A stretch of 64,000 nt of DNA from CAVZZV01 sp963779845. GTDB taxonomy: Bacteria > Bacteroidota > Bacteroidia > Bacteroidales > GCA-2748055. Below the pieces are notes generated by a model that ran no database searches, was not told the DNA's origin, and worked only from the letters and a program-made list of their open reading frames with translations. Below are positions 16,016 through 24,854 of this stretch, piece after piece. The position numbers and the translations under genes were made by a program. Numbering within the stretch: position 1 is the stretch's first letter; the number at the start of each line of letters is the position of its first letter. The stretch spans positions 186,001 to 250,000 of the forward strand of contig CAVZZV010000005.1 in assembly GCA_963779845.1 (NCBI GenBank), given 5' to 3'.

Positions 16016-16612
16016 TTAGGGAAAAAATGAATTTCGCCCAAAGGAGTGGAATGGTGATGAGGGATAGAATGGCTGATATCGGTCTGTAGTGGTAAATGAG
16101 GCTCCGATACTAATGTTATTCCCAATTTTTAATGTGCTCCCAATAGTAAAACTATTTGGGGAGTAAGGCAAAAAAGCAGAATTCATCAGAGGCATTTCCT
16201 TCAGTCGTTTGGTTCCTACGGTGTAAATTTCAAGGTTTTCATTTAACAAATAGCTGGCTGAACCATAAAGGCTTAGACTGTTAAAGGTATTCCTCATGGG
16301 AAATTCGTTTGAAGGACCCGGAATGGGCGAATAGGTAGTGGTTGCGATAAGGCCCGTATGTATGGTGAAGCGGTTGTTCACAGGAATAGTAAAGGAGGGT
16401 GCTGCATAAAAGAAACCGGAATTTCCATAATGAGGGGAAATAGAAAGACCTGTCCCAAGCATCAAATTCCAATGGGGTTTTAAAGGAAGATGTTCAGTAA
16501 CAGATCCTGTGGGAAGGTAAACAGACTCAAAACCTGTGGAGTCCGGAGACTGGGGAAAAATACTCTGCAGGAAAAAGAAAAAACATAATAAAACAGAATA
16601 AAACTTTTTCAT
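16016..16612 (-). CDS. Secreted hypothetical protein, beta-rich
   Basis: A 198-residue protein with a clear signal peptide (KKFYSVLLCFFFFLQSIFPQ) and a mature part made of alternating polar and hydrophobic residues. Segments such as LMLGTGLSISPHYGN, LYGSASYLLNENLEIYTVG and LKIGNNISIGASFTTT look like outer-membrane beta strands. A small outer-membrane or periplasmic beta protein is likely. No family is recognised. It follows the cyclophilin gene's upstream region on the same strand but probably has its own promoter. Confidence 0.75.
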   Translation of the reverse strand: MKKFYSVLLCFFFFLQSIFPQSPDSTGFESVYLPTGSVTEHLPLKPHWNLMLGTGLSISPHYGNSGFFYAAPSFTIPVNNRFTIHTGLIATTTYSPIPGPSNEFPMRNTFNSLSLYGSASYLLNENLEIYTVGTKRLKEMPLMNSAFLPYSPNSFTIGSTLKIGNNISIGASFTTTDRYQPFYPSSPFHSFGRNSFFP

Positions 16613-16862
16613 CAGAAAATAATTTATTTTTAGGACCTGTTCGCATCTTCCGTTATGAAGGAAAAGAACACAATCATGTTATCGTTGTATTGATCTTAAC
16701 ATTGCCGGTTCTTATCAAATATTAACAAATTGCAATGACACTTAGCTTTTAGTACAAAGTATTTATATTAGATAACGGGCTAAAGAGTAGTTTGTTTTGC
16801 GCCAGATTCAAAATGAGCATTTATTTTATCATCTTAAAACTATTTTACAATCAACTGTCAAA
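16613..16862. other. Intergenic spacer
   Basis: No gene is supported here. The stretch is AT-rich upstream sequence of the secreted protein gene and leads into the heptamer repeat at 16863. Confidence 0.4.
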
Positions 16863-16918
16863 CCTCCAGCCTCCAACCTCCAGACTCCAATTTCCAACTT
16901 CGATTTTCCAACTTCGTT
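16863..16918. repeat. Degenerate heptamer array, about eight units
   Basis: The bases read as consecutive sevens: CCTCCAG, CCTCCAA, CCTCCAG, ACTCCAA, TTTCCAA, CTTCGAT, TTTCCAA, CTTCGTT. The consensus is nYTCCAR with a strict 7-base period. It lies downstream of the SiaC-like gene. Confidence 0.65.
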
Positions 16919-16949
16919 AGAGCTTCCAGCTTCCCCCAACATCACCGGT

Positions 16950-17321
16950 TCAGCCCTCAATAAAATTGAATTCTATGCCTACTTTGCTCTGGATAATTTC
17001 CCCCAGTTCGAGAATTTCAGGGTCATCGAACTCAAAAAACCAGTCAACAGCCAACGTCATACCAGGCTTACCGGAAACTACTTTTAAATCAGAAAGAATT
17101 TCATAAATATATTTGACAGATGCTGTATCGATATAATCGAATTTCATGTTAACTTTTGTTGTTTTCTCCGGTCTTTTAACATATTCCCTCACCCAATCCT
17201 TTATGGGATTAAAAAAAACTTTGGGATCATTGGTTATAGAGCATCCTGTAAAATTTAAAAGCCCCTCTAAACAGGTAACTTCCAGTGTTTTGTTAGTTTT
17301 TTCAATAATTAACTCTTTCAT
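16950..17321 (-). CDS. SiaC-family regulatory phosphoprotein (DUF1987)
   Basis: A 123-residue single-domain protein. Family landmarks are GLLNFTGCSITNDPKVFFNPIKDWV (about 20-44), where the Ser or Thr after GC/GR is the phosphorylated position in SiaC-type proteins, KVNMKFDYIDTASVKYIYEI (about 58-77), and the C-terminal LAVDWFFEFDDPEILELGE. In Pseudomonas SiaC works with kinase SiaB and phosphatase SiaA to control a diguanylate cyclase and cell aggregation. No siaA, siaB or cyclase gene is adjacent, so its partners lie elsewhere. The next gene in the window is an exopolysaccharide transferase, which may be meaningful but is not in the same direction. Confidence 0.85.
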   Translation of the reverse strand: MKELIIEKTNKTLEVTCLEGLLNFTGCSITNDPKVFFNPIKDWVREYVKRPEKTTKVNMKFDYIDTASVKYIYEILSDLKVVSGKPGMTLAVDWFFEFDDPEILELGEIIQSKVGIEFNFIEG

Positions 17322-17756
17322 TCTTCAAAATTATTTTTCATAATCGGACCGACGATGTGCATGAGTGGCACCTGGGCTTTAGCGGACTAGAAACCATAGG
17401 TTTCACCCAAAATTCCTGGACTTGTCAAAACATGCCTTTTTTATTCTCTTTTTCTGTTTTCAATCGGAAATAAAAATAACAATTTAAAAACTCATGAAAA
17501 GGATTATAATGAATATTTTTGACCTATTGAGGTTTTCATTTGATGACATATGCTGAAAGTTGCTTCAAACTTTATCTTCATTCAGGATACGATTTTACCT
17601 CAACGAAAAACCAGTTAATATTTTAGTCTTTCAGTAGAAAACATTCAACTATCCAAAATTTCACTTGATCAAAATCATTTTAAATAGGCCTTCAATTATT
17701 ATGTTTGTTAATGCAAATTTAAGAAATTGTATATCCTTTTCCATCAAAAAGATTAA
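17322..17756. other. Intergenic region before the sugar-phosphate transferase
   Basis: A divergent spacer of 435 bases. No gene, riboswitch or strong consensus promoter was recognised. It probably holds the promoters of both flanking genes. Confidence 0.4.
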
Positions 17757-19196
17757 ATGAACAGGATATTAAATAAAATTCAGGATTACAAGGCTCATAA
17801 TCAGGGAAGGGCAAAAATTGTGCTCGATATTCTTGAATTAAGCGGAATCCTTATCTCATTTCCGCTAAGCATTTTAATTGTCAAAAATATCTTTATCCCC
17901 TCCTGGCAGTCAAACATTTACTCCCTTTTGATCTTTGGGATTTTTCTTATTATTTCCTGGTATATTCTTTCCAGAATTACTTCACTGGCCAAAATTCCCA
18001 GGACACAACGCTACCGAACCGTAATTTTTCAGTTTTTAAGGGTTAATTTTATCATTTTGGTTTTCCTTTTAGGGATCAAGGTATTTTTCAGGTTTACAGC
18101 CATCCCCCTGGTTTTCATATTCACTTATGTAGGCATTAGTTTTTGTTGCACATTATTTGTCAGATTGATAAGCTACCGGTTTCTGAAAATTTACCGGGCT
18201 TACGGGTATAATTTGCATAACGTCCTTATCATAGCAGATGCATTTTCTGATGGAATTATTGAAAAATTGATTACCCAGAAAGAATGGGGTTTTTCTATCG
18301 CTACCATCATTACAAAATCTCGCCTGATAGCTTTTAAGTATGGGAAAACCATCCCTGTTGTTTCGGAAACCACCCAAATAAAAAATATTATTGATACATG
18401 CTGCGTGGACGAAGTTATTTATTGCAGGAAGGAAATTGATGAATATCAGATTAAAGAGATGCTTGAAGCCTGCAATGAAGTCGGGGTGATTTTCCGGCTT
18501 CAGTCAACAGCCTCACCCCTGGATCCTCTCGACATCCAATTAAAAACGATAAACGGCTCCGGCTATCTTACCCTGGTCGATATTCCTTCAAATAATTTTT
18601 CATTGCTTTTAAAAACCATAAGCGATATATATTTTTCCATCATCGCAATTTTCATTGCACTTCCCTTTTTATTGTTAATCGCCCTCGCCATCAAAATTGA
18701 CTCCAGGGGGCCGGTCTTCTTTAAGCAAGAAAGAATCGGACTTAGAGGACGAAAGTTCAAGCTATATAAATTCCGCAGTATGGTAATGGATGCGGAACAT
18801 AAATTATTGGCTATCAAAGATGAAAACCAGGCAGACGGGCCGGTCTTTAAAATTAAGGAAGATCCCAGGATTACAAAGGTTGGGAAACTTCTTCGAAAAA
18901 CCGGATTGGACGAAATTCCTCAACTTTATAATATTATTAAGGGTGAAATGAGCCTTATTGGCCCCCGCCCACCTTTAGAATCGGAAGTTAGGTCATACAA
19001 GCGCTGGCAACTAAGGCGTCTGTCGGTTCGACCTGGTATTACCTGTAGTTGGCAGGTTATCCCCAACCGGCATGAAGTGAAGTTTGAAAAATGGATGAAA
19101 ATGGATTTGAATTATATCGACAACTGGTCCCTGCTGCAGGATATGGGACTGTTTATAAAAACAATCCGGACACTATTCCTGGCGGGCGGACATTAG
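17757..19196 (+). CDS. Polyprenyl glycosylphosphotransferase (exopolysaccharide initiating sugar transferase)
   Basis: A 479-residue protein of the WcaJ/PssY type that transfers a hexose-1-phosphate to undecaprenyl phosphate. There are four N-terminal membrane helices (about 30-145), a central nucleotide-fold-like domain (about 150-270), a reentrant hydrophobic helix (about 285-310) and the C-terminal catalytic bacterial sugar transferase domain. Motifs of the latter are FKQERIGLRGRKFKLYKFRSM, KVGKLLRKTGLDEIPQLYNI with the DE pair, and SLIGPRPPLESEV, then RPGITCSWQV. No other glycan-synthesis gene is in the window, so it is an orphan initiating enzyme. Heptamer arrays lie on both sides of the region, at 16863 and 19201. 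Confidence 0.92.
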   Translation: MNRILNKIQDYKAHNQGRAKIVLDILELSGILISFPLSILIVKNIFIPSWQSNIYSLLIFGIFLIISWYILSRITSLAKIPRTQRYRTVIFQFLRVNFIILVFLLGIKVFFRFTAIPLVFIFTYVGISFCCTLFVRLISYRFLKIYRAYGYNLHNVLIIADAFSDGIIEKLITQKEWGFSIATIITKSRLIAFKYGKTIPVVSETTQIKNIIDTCCVDEVIYCRKEIDEYQIKEMLEACNEVGVIFRLQSTASPLDPLDIQLKTINGSGYLTLVDIPSNNFSLLLKTISDIYFSIIAIFIALPFLLLIALAIKIDSRGPVFFKQERIGLRGRKFKLYKFRSMVMDAEHKLLAIKDENQADGPVFKIKEDPRITKVGKLLRKTGLDEIPQLYNIIKGEMSLIGPRPPLESEVRSYKRWQLRRLSVRPGITCSWQVIPNRHEVKFEKWMKMDLNYIDNWSLLQDMGLFIKTIRTLFLAGGH

Positions 19197-19200
19197 AGAG

Positions 19201-19235
19201 ACTGGAAGATGGAGGCGAGAGGCTGAAGAGTTGAC
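19201..19235. repeat. Degenerate heptamer array, five units, inverted orientation
   Basis: ACTGGAA, GATGGAG, GCGAGAG, GCTGAAG, AGTTGAC follow the stop codon of the sugar transferase. Read on the minus strand it resembles the array at 16863 (units like CTCCATC and TTCCAGT). Confidence 0.5.
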
Positions 19236-19266
19236 TTCTGATAGATCAGGATTTAAATCCTAGGTT

Positions 19267-19950
19267 TTATTGTCCATAATAAGCGGATTTGCCATGCTTT
19301 CTCAAATAATGCTTATCTAAAAGATACTGATCAATAGCATGGTTATTTCCCAGTGCAATGGTACGATAAGCCATTTTTGCAATTTGCTCCATCACCACAG
19401 CATTATGCACGGCCTCTTCCGGGTTCTTCCCCCAGCTAAAGGGACCATGCCCAGCCACAAGGACGCCAGGCATTTCAGAAGAATGCCGGGCTGAAAATGT
19501 TTCGACAATGAGCCGGCCAGTGTTCAATTCATAATTCTTATCGACCTCTTCTTTTCTCATAAAGCGGGTACAGGGAATCTCCCCATAGAAATAATCGGCA
19601 TGTGTAGTTCCAAATACCGGTACAGAACGTCCTGCCTGGGCCCAGCTGGTTGCCCATTCAGAATGGGTATGGACAATCCCACCTACAGACTGGAACCTTC
19701 GATATAACTCAAGGTGAGTGGGTGTATCCGAAGAGGGTTTTAATTTTCCCTCTACAATATTGGCCTCCAAATCCAAAACTACCATATCCTCAGGACCCAT
19801 TTCATCATAGTTGACCCCGGATGGTTTTATCACTACCAACCCATTCTCTCTGTCGATCCCACTCACATTTCCCCAGGTATAAATAACAAGCTTGCAGGCA
19901 ACCAGTTCTTTATTAGCTTGATAAACAGATTTTTTCAGATCTTCGAGCAT
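19267..19950 (-). CDS. araD: L-ribulose-5-phosphate 4-epimerase
   Basis: A 227-residue class II aldolase-fold enzyme that converts L-ribulose-5-phosphate to D-xylulose-5-phosphate in L-arabinose breakdown. The zinc ligands are in IVHTHSEWATSW (two His) and VAGHGPFSWG (third His); GTTHADYFYGEIP carries the Asp of the active site and the C-terminal YYGQ the catalytic Tyr. The frame is open further upstream to 20037, but the ATG at 19950 gives MLEDLKKSVYQANKEL, matching the family start and the 231-residue E. coli enzyme. It is divergent from the sodium/solute symporter at 20258. No araA or araB is adjacent, so a sugar link with the symporter is an inference. Confidence 0.94.
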   Translation of the reverse strand: MLEDLKKSVYQANKELVACKLVIYTWGNVSGIDRENGLVVIKPSGVNYDEMGPEDMVVLDLEANIVEGKLKPSSDTPTHLELYRRFQSVGGIVHTHSEWATSWAQAGRSVPVFGTTHADYFYGEIPCTRFMRKEEVDKNYELNTGRLIVETFSARHSSEMPGVLVAGHGPFSWGKNPEEAVHNAVVMEQIAKMAYRTIALGNNHAIDQYLLDKHYLRKHGKSAYYGQ

Positions 19951-20180
19951 AGTGTTAATTTTAATATTTTGAAGACCAAACATACAAAAAAGAGTGATAT
20001 ATTCAATAATAAAACAAAATGCCTTTACAGGAATCATTTAATAAAGTATATCCTACGTTTCTTTGTAAAAGTTAATTTAGAATAATTTTAAACAATTTAA
20101 ATTTTAATTTATTTTCTTGATAATCAATAATATTCATTGTTAAATTAGCTCAATTAGGACAAATATAGGTTAAGAAACTC

Positions 20181-20210
20181 TTGAAATAATGGAATTAGTT
20201 AATACATTTG
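20181..20210 (+). promoter_or_regulatory. Consensus promoter of the SSS symporter gene
   Basis: TTG at 20181-20183, 19 bases, and TACATTTG at 20203-20210, an exact -7 match, 47 bases before the start codon. Confidence 0.7.
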
Positions 20211-20257
20211 GATGGCAAAATAAGATATTTTCTAACTAACCCATAAATTATTTAACA

Positions 20258-21946
20258 ATGAATGCTTTCTCCCTCACATGGATTGATTATTCAATAATGA
20301 TCATCTACTTCGCCTTTGTCCTGGGCATTGGTTGGGCTTTGAAAAAATACATGAAAAATGCATCAGCCTTTTTGGAGGCGGGTCGGTCGCTTCCCTCATG
20401 GGTAACGGGCCTTGCATTCATCTCTGCCAACCTGGGCGCACTTGAGGTAATTGGGATGGCAGCCTCCGGAGCAAAATATGGTATGGCAACCGTTCATTTT
20501 TATTGGATCGGGGCTATTCCTGCCATGATCTTTCTGGCGATTTTCATGATGCCTTTCTATTATGGTTCCAAGGCCAGATCGGTTCCGGAATATTTAAAAT
20601 TACGGTTTGATGAAAAAACCCGGGGTTTCAACGCCTTCTCATTCGCGATCATGACCATCTTTGCATCAGGAATATCCATGTATGCCCTCGCATTGCTTAT
20701 GGAACGGCTTCTTGGATGGGATTTCAACTTTAGCCTGGTTCTTTCAGCGGTAATTGTATTGATTTACACATACCTGGGAGGGCTTAGTTCCGCAATTTAC
20801 AATGAAGTTCTTCAATTCTTCCTAATAGTTATCGGCTTTCTTCCGCTGGTAGTAATTGGAATGATCCGGATTGGTGGTTGGGATGGCATGGTAGAAAAAC
20901 TTGCCCTCGATCCTGAAACTGCAGGTTTTCAACATTCATGGGCAAATATTGGACCTGAACATCCAATGGGAAGCTGGATGGGTATTGTATTTGGCTTAGG
21001 CTTCGTGCTTTCTTTCGGGTATTGGTGTACGAACTTTCTGGTTGTGCAACGAGCCATGGCCGCCGGTTCTATGAGCGATGCACGGAAAACCCCTCTCATT
21101 GGAGCATTCCCAAAAATGTTCATTCCCTTCCTGGTCATTATCCCTGGAATGATCGCTATATCCTTGATTAATGCAGGCGATACTTCATTCAATCTTCCCA
21201 TAAAAGGTGCCGGATATGACTACGACCTGGTGATCCCAATGTTGCTTCAACGCTTTCTTCCCACGGGGGTTCTTGGACTAGGACTTACTGCCTTAATGGC
21301 CTCTTTCATGAGTGGCATGGCCGGAAATGTTACCGCCTTTAACACTGTATTTACCTACGATATCTATCAGAGCTATATTGTACCGGGTAAATCAGATAAT
21401 CATTACCTGAGGGTCGGTCAGATTACAACTATTGTTGGCGTACTTGTTAGTATCCTTACTGCTTATGTGGCGGCCCTTTTTAATAATGTAATGGACTTCC
21501 TTCAACTGATTTTCGCCTTTATTAACGCCCCGCTTTTTGCTACATTCCTGCTTGGAATGTTCACAAAACGAACAACAGGTCATGGAGCTTTCTGGGGATT
21601 GTTATCCGGTACTGTTTCAGCGGCCATCGTTCATGGGCTTACGGCTCCTGTTGGGGCCACAACGCTGGTAAAGGGAGGGTGGCTTGGTGCTGTTGTCCAT
21701 GAATTCCCAAGTGAAATGGCACAGAATTTTTGGATCGCTATAGTCGCCTTTTCAGTTGCTCTGGTCGCTACTATTGCTATCTCTTTATTGACAAAACGGA
21801 CGAAATCCGACGCAGACTTAAAAGGACTTGTTTATTCGCTAACCCCAAAGACTATTGACGACAGTAAGTATTGGTTCCAAAAGCCTGCTTTCCTTGCCTG
21901 GATAGTGGGAATTATCGCGATTGTCTTGACTATTATTTTCTGGTAA
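20258..21946 (+). CDS. Sodium/solute symporter (SSS family, sugar-type)
   Basis: A 562-residue inner-membrane transporter with about 14 helices and the LeuT-like SSS fold. Recognisable segments are FLEAGRSLPSWVTGLAFISANLGALEVIGMAASG near the N-terminus, YYGSKARSVPEYLKLRFDEKTRGFNAF, and AALFNNVMDFLQLIFAFINAPLFATFLLGMF. The pattern resembles bacterial SGLT-type sodium/sugar carriers, although the substrate cannot be read. The gene diverges from araD, which makes a pentose plausible. A small two-helix protein gene follows 25 bases downstream and is probably its partner. Confidence 0.9.
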   Translation: MNAFSLTWIDYSIMIIYFAFVLGIGWALKKYMKNASAFLEAGRSLPSWVTGLAFISANLGALEVIGMAASGAKYGMATVHFYWIGAIPAMIFLAIFMMPFYYGSKARSVPEYLKLRFDEKTRGFNAFSFAIMTIFASGISMYALALLMERLLGWDFNFSLVLSAVIVLIYTYLGGLSSAIYNEVLQFFLIVIGFLPLVVIGMIRIGGWDGMVEKLALDPETAGFQHSWANIGPEHPMGSWMGIVFGLGFVLSFGYWCTNFLVVQRAMAAGSMSDARKTPLIGAFPKMFIPFLVIIPGMIAISLINAGDTSFNLPIKGAGYDYDLVIPMLLQRFLPTGVLGLGLTALMASFMSGMAGNVTAFNTVFTYDIYQSYIVPGKSDNHYLRVGQITTIVGVLVSILTAYVAALFNNVMDFLQLIFAFINAPLFATFLLGMFTKRTTGHGAFWGLLSGTVSAAIVHGLTAPVGATTLVKGGWLGAVVHEFPSEMAQNFWIAIVAFSVALVATIAISLLTKRTKSDADLKGLVYSLTPKTIDDSKYWFQKPAFLAWIVGIIAIVLTIIFW

Positions 21947-21971
21947 AAACTAATTTTAAAAACTAACAATC

Positions 21972-22217
21972 ATGGGACTTGATATTAAAATACCTATTGG
22001 ACTGATGTTCATGATCTTTGGGATCATACTCGGCATTTTCGGATTAACCACTATTGGGAATGAGATCTACTCTTCTTCCCTGAATATTAATGTTAATCTC
22101 TGGTCGGGAGCATTTATGTTTGTCTTTGGGGCTGTGATGCTTCTCCTTTCCAATCTGGTAAAAAAAGGTAAGGTAACGAAAGATTATGGAATACCGGAAG
22201 AGGAAACGGCTAAATAG
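21972..22217 (+). CDS. Small two-helix membrane protein, partner of the SSS symporter
   Basis: An 81-residue protein with two membrane helices (IPIGLMFMIFGIILGIFGL, about 7-25, and LWSGAFMFVFGAVMLLLSNLV, about 43-63) and a charged tail. It follows the symporter by 25 bases and precedes a terminator, so the two genes form an operon. Small proteins of this design often follow SSS genes in Bacteroidota. An accessory-subunit role is inferred, not shown. Confidence 0.8.
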   Translation: MGLDIKIPIGLMFMIFGIILGIFGLTTIGNEIYSSSLNINVNLWSGAFMFVFGAVMLLLSNLVKKGKVTKDYGIPEEETAK

Positions 22218-22254
22218 TGTCTGTGCACTCAAACCCTGTTTCTCCTTTAAGAAC

Positions 22255-22304
22255 AACTGGAAATTTACTCATCCCAACTTTCCGGGGTGAATAAATTTCC
22301 AGTT
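22255..22304 (+). terminator. Terminator of the symporter operon
   Basis: Perfect 13-base arms AACTGGAAATTTA (22255-22267) and TAAATTTCCAGTT (22292-22304), with a loop that contains a weaker inner stem. It is placed 38 bases after the small membrane protein gene and may serve both strands. Confidence 0.65.
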
Positions 22305-22410
22305 TAACCTGATATATCGGGATGAAAACAGTCAATTGCTTCGCTTATCTCCCAAGCCCTGTTTTAATCCTGTTTCAAAAGGTTGAGATACCCTAGCACT
22401 AACCGTCTCT

Positions 22411-23328
22411 TTAGTTGTTATTCCTGCTCCTGCTACGGCTCAGGATAACAATCGAAACTCCGGCAAAAACAATTACTGCACCCACAAGGCTAAAGAATGT
22501 AAAATGCTCCGGTGCTATCCATGACACCCCTATCTGGGCCAATACCTCCATCATTACAAAGGTTATGATCGGGTTAAGGGTTATGATAACGCTGATTTTG
22601 TTCGCCTCTGAAAATTTCAAGGCTAAAGCCAGTGAACCATACGCCAGGAGCGTATTCACCCCAAGAAAAATTAATAAAATCCAGTCATTCAACCCTAAAC
22701 CGGAAAACTTCTGAAATTCCGCAAAGGGTAAATATAAAATTGCACAGGAGCCATAGATTATCAGGTTGAGATGATGGGTATCCCATTTAGCAACCAAGGT
22801 TTTTTGGATAACGGAAAAGCTTGCCCACGATAAACCTCCAAGCAATACGTAAACAATACCGCGAATATATTGAGACCGGTTAACATTGACTTCCGCTACC
22901 TGTTCTGAAAAAAAAATAGTAAATCCCAGGATAAGCAGCACAAAACCCGCCAGATGCTTCCAGTTTACTTTTTCCTTGAAAATTAGTATTCCTGCAAAAG
23001 CAAGTGTTACAGGACCAATTTGGATAAAAACCTGTGCATTGGATGGGGTTGTTAGATTGATCCCTGTTATAAACCCTAGGTAATTCAGGCCCAAAAATAA
23101 CGCTGCCAAGAATACCGGCACCGGTGGATTCCTTAATGTTCTGATTAAACTCCGGTCTGTGAGAAGCAATATAGCCCCAAGGATAAGGAACGCCACGGTA
23201 AAACGGAACCAGACAACCGTAACCGGGCTCAAATCCTTTAAGGACATCTTGAGGGCAATGGCCAGAAATCCCCAGAGAATGGCTGTAAAGCCGGCGTAAT
23301 AAAGTCCTTTATTTTTTGAGTTTGGCAT
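22411..23328 (-). CDS. EamA/DMT family transporter
   Basis: A 305-residue protein with ten predicted membrane helices arranged as two EamA repeats: about 8-140 (AILWGFLAIALKMSLKDLSPVTVVWFRF ... TLAFAGILIFKEKVNWKHLAGFVLL) and about 155-295 (GIVYVLLGGLSWASFSVI ... ITFVMMEVLAQ ... VGAVIVFAGVSIVI). The conserved Glu in FKEK and the Trp-Phe-Arg in the first repeat are typical. It exports or exchanges small metabolites across the inner membrane; the substrate is unknown. It stands alone and converges on the symporter operon. Confidence 0.92.
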   Translation of the reverse strand: MPNSKNKGLYYAGFTAILWGFLAIALKMSLKDLSPVTVVWFRFTVAFLILGAILLLTDRSLIRTLRNPPVPVFLAALFLGLNYLGFITGINLTTPSNAQVFIQIGPVTLAFAGILIFKEKVNWKHLAGFVLLILGFTIFFSEQVAEVNVNRSQYIRGIVYVLLGGLSWASFSVIQKTLVAKWDTHHLNLIIYGSCAILYLPFAEFQKFSGLGLNDWILLIFLGVNTLLAYGSLALALKFSEANKISVIITLNPIITFVMMEVLAQIGVSWIAPEHFTFFSLVGAVIVFAGVSIVILSRSRSRNNN

Positions 23329-23715
23329 GGGGGTAATTCATCCTATATATTAATTTTCCTCTTTCCAGCCTCACTCATCCACCCGTTCCGCGCAGGGGAT
23401 TTCGGGTTAAGGTGAAAAGACAATAGAGCACTACAAACCGGCTTAAAAAATGGTTTTTCTTTGTAATGGTTTAACTTGTTTACAATTTTTGGCAAATATA
23501 TATAATTGGTTTATATTCCTCCGGAACTTTTACTTTTCGCAAAAAGAATGGGTTCCTAAAGAAATATTTTTTGAGCTTTATCCAAGGGAGGAAAAGCCAT
23601 CATAACTTTCATCTCATAATCCAACACGATTAAAAAATCTTTTGTCGGGGATTGTTAAATTTATGTTAAAAAACGATAGGACAATTCCACGATAGTTTGT
23701 AACTTTAAACAAAAA
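23329..23715. other. Intergenic region between divergent genes
   Basis: 387 bases with no supported gene. The minus strand reads TATATTTG at 23493-23500, a possible -7 element for the EamA gene though 165 bases away, and no -33 was seen. A pyrimidine-rich stretch near 23360 vaguely resembles the heptamer repeats. Confidence 0.4.
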
Positions 23716-24705
23716 ATGAGGACAATAACCTTTATAGCTGCAATTCTATTAGTTTCTCCTGGTTGTCAGGTTCCTTCTGAAAACAACAGCATCCTTCAAG
23801 CACCAAAGGAGATTAGCCGGCCAAAATTAAGTGGTACTCTTTCTATTGAAGGCGCTTATGCCTTAACTCCCTTCATTTCCTCCTGCATCGATTCTTTCAT
23901 CCGGATAAATCCTGATGCAAATATAGAATTGAAGAGTTCAGGATCCGGAACAGCATTGGAAAATCTCAGATCAGGCAAGATCGACTTGGCCCTAATTTCT
24001 GTTCCCCGTTCAGGGAATGAAGACGAATCAGGGATCTTCATTATTGGCATTGCCCAGGATGCTGTCGTTCCAATGATGAATAAAAACAATCCCTTTTATC
24101 AAAAAGTTCTTGAAAAGGGAATAACTCCTTCTCAGCTGAAAGATATTTTCAGTTCAGGTAAAACTTTAACCTGGCCTATGTTGCTGGAGGAAGAAGGCAA
24201 TTTGCAGATTAAGGCCTATCAAAGAGAAAAAACTTCAGGGGCTGCTAAAATATGGGCAGACTATCTCTGGTCAAATGTGAATGATTTTGAAGTTGAAGTG
24301 AGTACAGGTGAAGATTCTATGCTTACTTACCTTCATGAAAACATTAATTCCCTGGGTTATGCGAACCTCAACTATGCTTATTACTGGAAACTCAAAAATA
24401 AGGTGACAGATATTTGCATTATCCCGATCGACAAGGATATGGACCGTAAAATCGAGAGTCATGAATCCAAATGCCTTACCATTGATGACCTTCACCGTGC
24501 TGTCTGGATGGGAACCTACCCAAGGGATCTTTGCCGGATACTTAGCATTGCCGGAAAAACGGAAAATCAAACTGACTTATCAAGGGCTTTTACATCTTTC
24601 CTGTTGGAAGAGGGTCAGCAGATTGCTGAAAATGAGAATTATTGCATTCTTAATAATATCCAATTAAAAAACTCAAAAAACAGATTCCATCAATTAGCTG
24701 ATTAA
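23716..24705 (+). CDS. PstS-like substrate-binding lipoprotein
   Basis: A 329-residue lipoprotein with lipobox Cys17 (LLVSPGCQ). The mature part matches PstS-type phosphate-binding proteins (PBP-like fold). GTLSIEGAYALTPFISSCIDSF opens the domain, and ELKSSGSGTALENLRSGKIDLALIS holds the phosphate-binding SGSGT. AQDAVVPMMNKNNP and SGAAKIWADYLW, which corresponds to the second ligand loop (usually SGT), follow. No permease or ATPase gene accompanies it, so it may serve an ABC transporter encoded elsewhere or act as a sensor. The second loop reads EKTSGAA instead of the usual GSGT, so the ligand could differ from phosphate. Confidence 0.82.
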   Translation: MRTITFIAAILLVSPGCQVPSENNSILQAPKEISRPKLSGTLSIEGAYALTPFISSCIDSFIRINPDANIELKSSGSGTALENLRSGKIDLALISVPRSGNEDESGIFIIGIAQDAVVPMMNKNNPFYQKVLEKGITPSQLKDIFSSGKTLTWPMLLEEEGNLQIKAYQREKTSGAAKIWADYLWSNVNDFEVEVSTGEDSMLTYLHENINSLGYANLNYAYYWKLKNKVTDICIIPIDKDMDRKIESHESKCLTIDDLHRAVWMGTYPRDLCRILSIAGKTENQTDLSRAFTSFLLEEGQQIAENENYCILNNIQLKNSKNRFHQLAD

Positions 24706-24854
24706 AAAATAGCATCCTGAAGGAAGTGTTGAACTTATTATTTTTACCACGAAAATAAGTGTATAATTCCGGCCGGATTCCATGCAACATTTCAATGAGG
24801 CGGTTTGTTATAATATTGCCATAACAATAAACAAAAACCTCTTTTTTCTGCAAA

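Noticed and set aside
16797..17087. A plus-strand frame across the heptamer array
   Set aside because: Its sequence is a translation of the low-complexity repeat and of the antisense strand of the SiaC-like gene.
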